DNA from: an uncultured bacterium
GTDB lineage: Bacteria > Actinomycetota > Coriobacteriia > Coriobacteriales > Coriobacteriaceae
Direction of reading: 5' to 3'
Assembly (NCBI GenBank): GCA_905216075.1
Contig: CAJMSO010000083.1
Coordinates: 1 to 7,648, forward strand
Length of the DNA: 7,648 bases
This document shows, piece by piece, positions 6,570 to 7,648 of this stretch (within the stretch, counting starts at the first letter, position 1; each line of letters begins with the position of its first letter). The notes under the pieces were generated by a model that was not told where the DNA came from, ran no database searches, and saw nothing but the letters and a program-made list of their open reading frames with translations. A program made the translations under genes and the position numbers.

Positions 6570-7646
6570 GTGTCCCTTTCCATCGGTATCGTGGGCCTGC
6601 CCAACGTGGGCAAGTCGACGTTGTTCACCGCGCTTACCAAAAAGACCGGCCTTGCCGCCAACTACCCGTTTGCCACAATCGACCCCAACGTGGGTATCGT
6701 CGATGTGCCCGATAGCCGCCTGCAAAAGCTCGCCGACATCGTCAACCCCGGCCGCATTGTGCCGGCTACGGTCGAGTTTGTCGACATCGCAGGTCTGGTG
6801 AAGGGCGCTAACGAGGGCGAGGGCCTGGGCAACCAGTTCTTGGCAAACATCCGCGAGACCGATGCCATCTGCGAGGTCGTGCGCTACTTTAAGGACCCCA
6901 ACGTTATGCGTGAGGTGGGCCGCACGGGCGAGTTCGTCGACCCCGCCGGTGACGCCGACACCATCATGACCGAGCTTATCCTGGCCGACATGGGCACGCT
7001 CGAGAAGCAGCTGCCTAAGCTCGAGAAGGAGGCCAAGCGCGACAAGGAGCTCATGCCCAAGTTCGAGGTCGCCAAGCGCCTGCTTGCCTGGCTCAACGAG
7101 GGCAAGCGCGCCGCGTCCATGGAGATGACCGACGAGGAGCGCGCCGCTGCCAAGGGCTTGTTCCTGCTCACCATGAAGCCCATCCTGTATGTGGCCAACG
7201 TAGACGAGGACATGCTCAACGAGGACCTGGCGCCCATCGACGGCGTCAAGCCGCTGCCGATCTGCGCCAAGATCGAGGCCGAGCTTTCCGAGCTCGATCC
7301 CGAGGACGCCGCCGACTACCTGGAAAGCCTGGGTCTGGAGCAGCCCGGCCTGGACGTGCTCGCTCAGGCTGCCTACAAGCTGCTCGGCCTGCAGTCGTTC
7401 TTTACGGCCGGCGAGATGGAGGTCAAGGCCTGGACGGTGCGTCAGGGCGCGACCGCCCCGCAGGCCGCCGGTGTCATCCACACCGACTTTGAGCGCGGCT
7501 TTATTAAGGCCGAGGTCATTGGCTACGACGACTACATCGAGCTCGGTGGCGAGCAGGGCGCCAAGGCTGCCGGCAAGCTGCGTATTGAGGGCAAGGACTA
7601 TGTCATGGCCGATGGCGACGTCGTGCACTTCCGCTTTAACGTGTAA
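6570..7646 (+). CDS. ychF: Redox/ribosome-associated ATPase YchF (OLA1 family, Obg-like)
   Basis: The 358-residue protein is close to the usual 363 of this universal family. It carries the P-loop GLPNVGKS (9-16), the switch region [12 protein letters not shown], the G3 motif DIAGLVKGA and, in place of the GTP-specific NKxD, NVDE within YVANVDED. That NxxE form is the YchF/OLA1 hallmark linked to ATP rather than GTP preference. A central helical region rich in Lys and Glu follows, then a C-terminal TGS domain (about the last 90 residues, from LLGLQSFFT to FRFNV). The switch lacks the usual catalytic Gln, as in hydrophobic-substituted (HAS) NTPases. Starting at GTG 6570 gives [16 protein letters not shown], the typical family N-terminus, and AAGGAG precedes it. 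It is a housekeeping protein that binds ribosomes and modulates translation and stress responses, and is unrelated to the sugar locus upstream. The window ends two bases after the stop. Confidence 0.97.
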   Translation: MSLSIGIVGLPNVGKSTLFTALTKKTGLAANYPFATIDPNVGIVDVPDSRLQKLADIVNPGRIVPATVEFVDIAGLVKGANEGEGLGNQFLANIRETDAICEVVRYFKDPNVMREVGRTGEFVDPAGDADTIMTELILADMGTLEKQLPKLEKEAKRDKELMPKFEVAKRLLAWLNEGKRAASMEMTDEERAAAKGLFLLTMKPILYVANVDEDMLNEDLAPIDGVKPLPICAKIEAELSELDPEDAADYLESLGLEQPGLDVLAQAAYKLLGLQSFFTAGEMEVKAWTVRQGATAPQAAGVIHTDFERGFIKAEVIGYDDYIELGGEQGAKAAGKLRIEGKDYVMADGDVVHFRFNV

Positions 7647-7648
7647 GG

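Noticed and set aside
6477..7628. A 383-residue minus-strand frame opposite ychF
   Set aside because: It is an antisense shadow of a highly conserved gene, with Leu/Val/Gly-rich composition and no family resemblance.

Overview
The window is a GC-rich (roughly 60%), densely coded bacterial segment. The combination of a clustered ferredoxin-type protein, a sugar phosphotransferase (PTS) permease with a family-4 glycosidase, and Actinobacteria-like codon use suggests an anaerobic, gut-type Coriobacteriia member, possibly Collinsella. That assignment is inferred from composition and gene content; there is no rRNA marker in the window.

Layout. Positions 1-996 (+) hold the 3' part of a multi-cluster 4Fe-4S protein whose start lies outside the window. 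Positions 997-1127 are a convergent gap filled by two back-to-back hairpins; one of them is a good intrinsic terminator for the minus-strand gene. On the minus strand, a zinc-dependent medium-chain dehydrogenase (2974 to 1949) and a GntR/HutC-type regulator (1883 to 1128) form a probable two-gene operon. Positions 2975-3331 are an AT-rich divergent control region. It holds a promoter on each strand, two copies of a TCTAGATAAGT-containing operator, tandem direct repeats between them, and a leader of about 130 nt. On the plus strand follow a PTS EIICB permease (3332-4942), an intercistronic hairpin region (4943-5098), and an NAD/Mn-dependent 6-phospho-alpha-glucosidase of family GH4 (5099-6442). 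The window closes with the housekeeping ATPase gene ychF (6570-7646), which has its own promoter.

How the genes work together. The permease phosphorylates an alpha-glucoside during uptake, and the GH4 enzyme splits it into glucose 6-phosphate and an aglycone. The divergently transcribed dehydrogenase could oxidise the aglycone if that is a polyol, for example sorbitol from maltitol. The GntR/UTRA regulator probably represses both transcription units through the two operators, with a sugar phosphate as likely inducer. The enzyme family calls are well supported by sequence motifs; the substrate and the regulatory circuit are inference.

Nothing in the window is clearly a new biological system. 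The most interesting items are the paired operators, the pairing of a polyol-dehydrogenase-like enzyme with a phospho-alpha-glucosidase, the repeated segments in the permease/glycosidase intercistronic region that could pair in two ways, and an exact in-frame 18-bp duplication at the 3' end of the permease gene.
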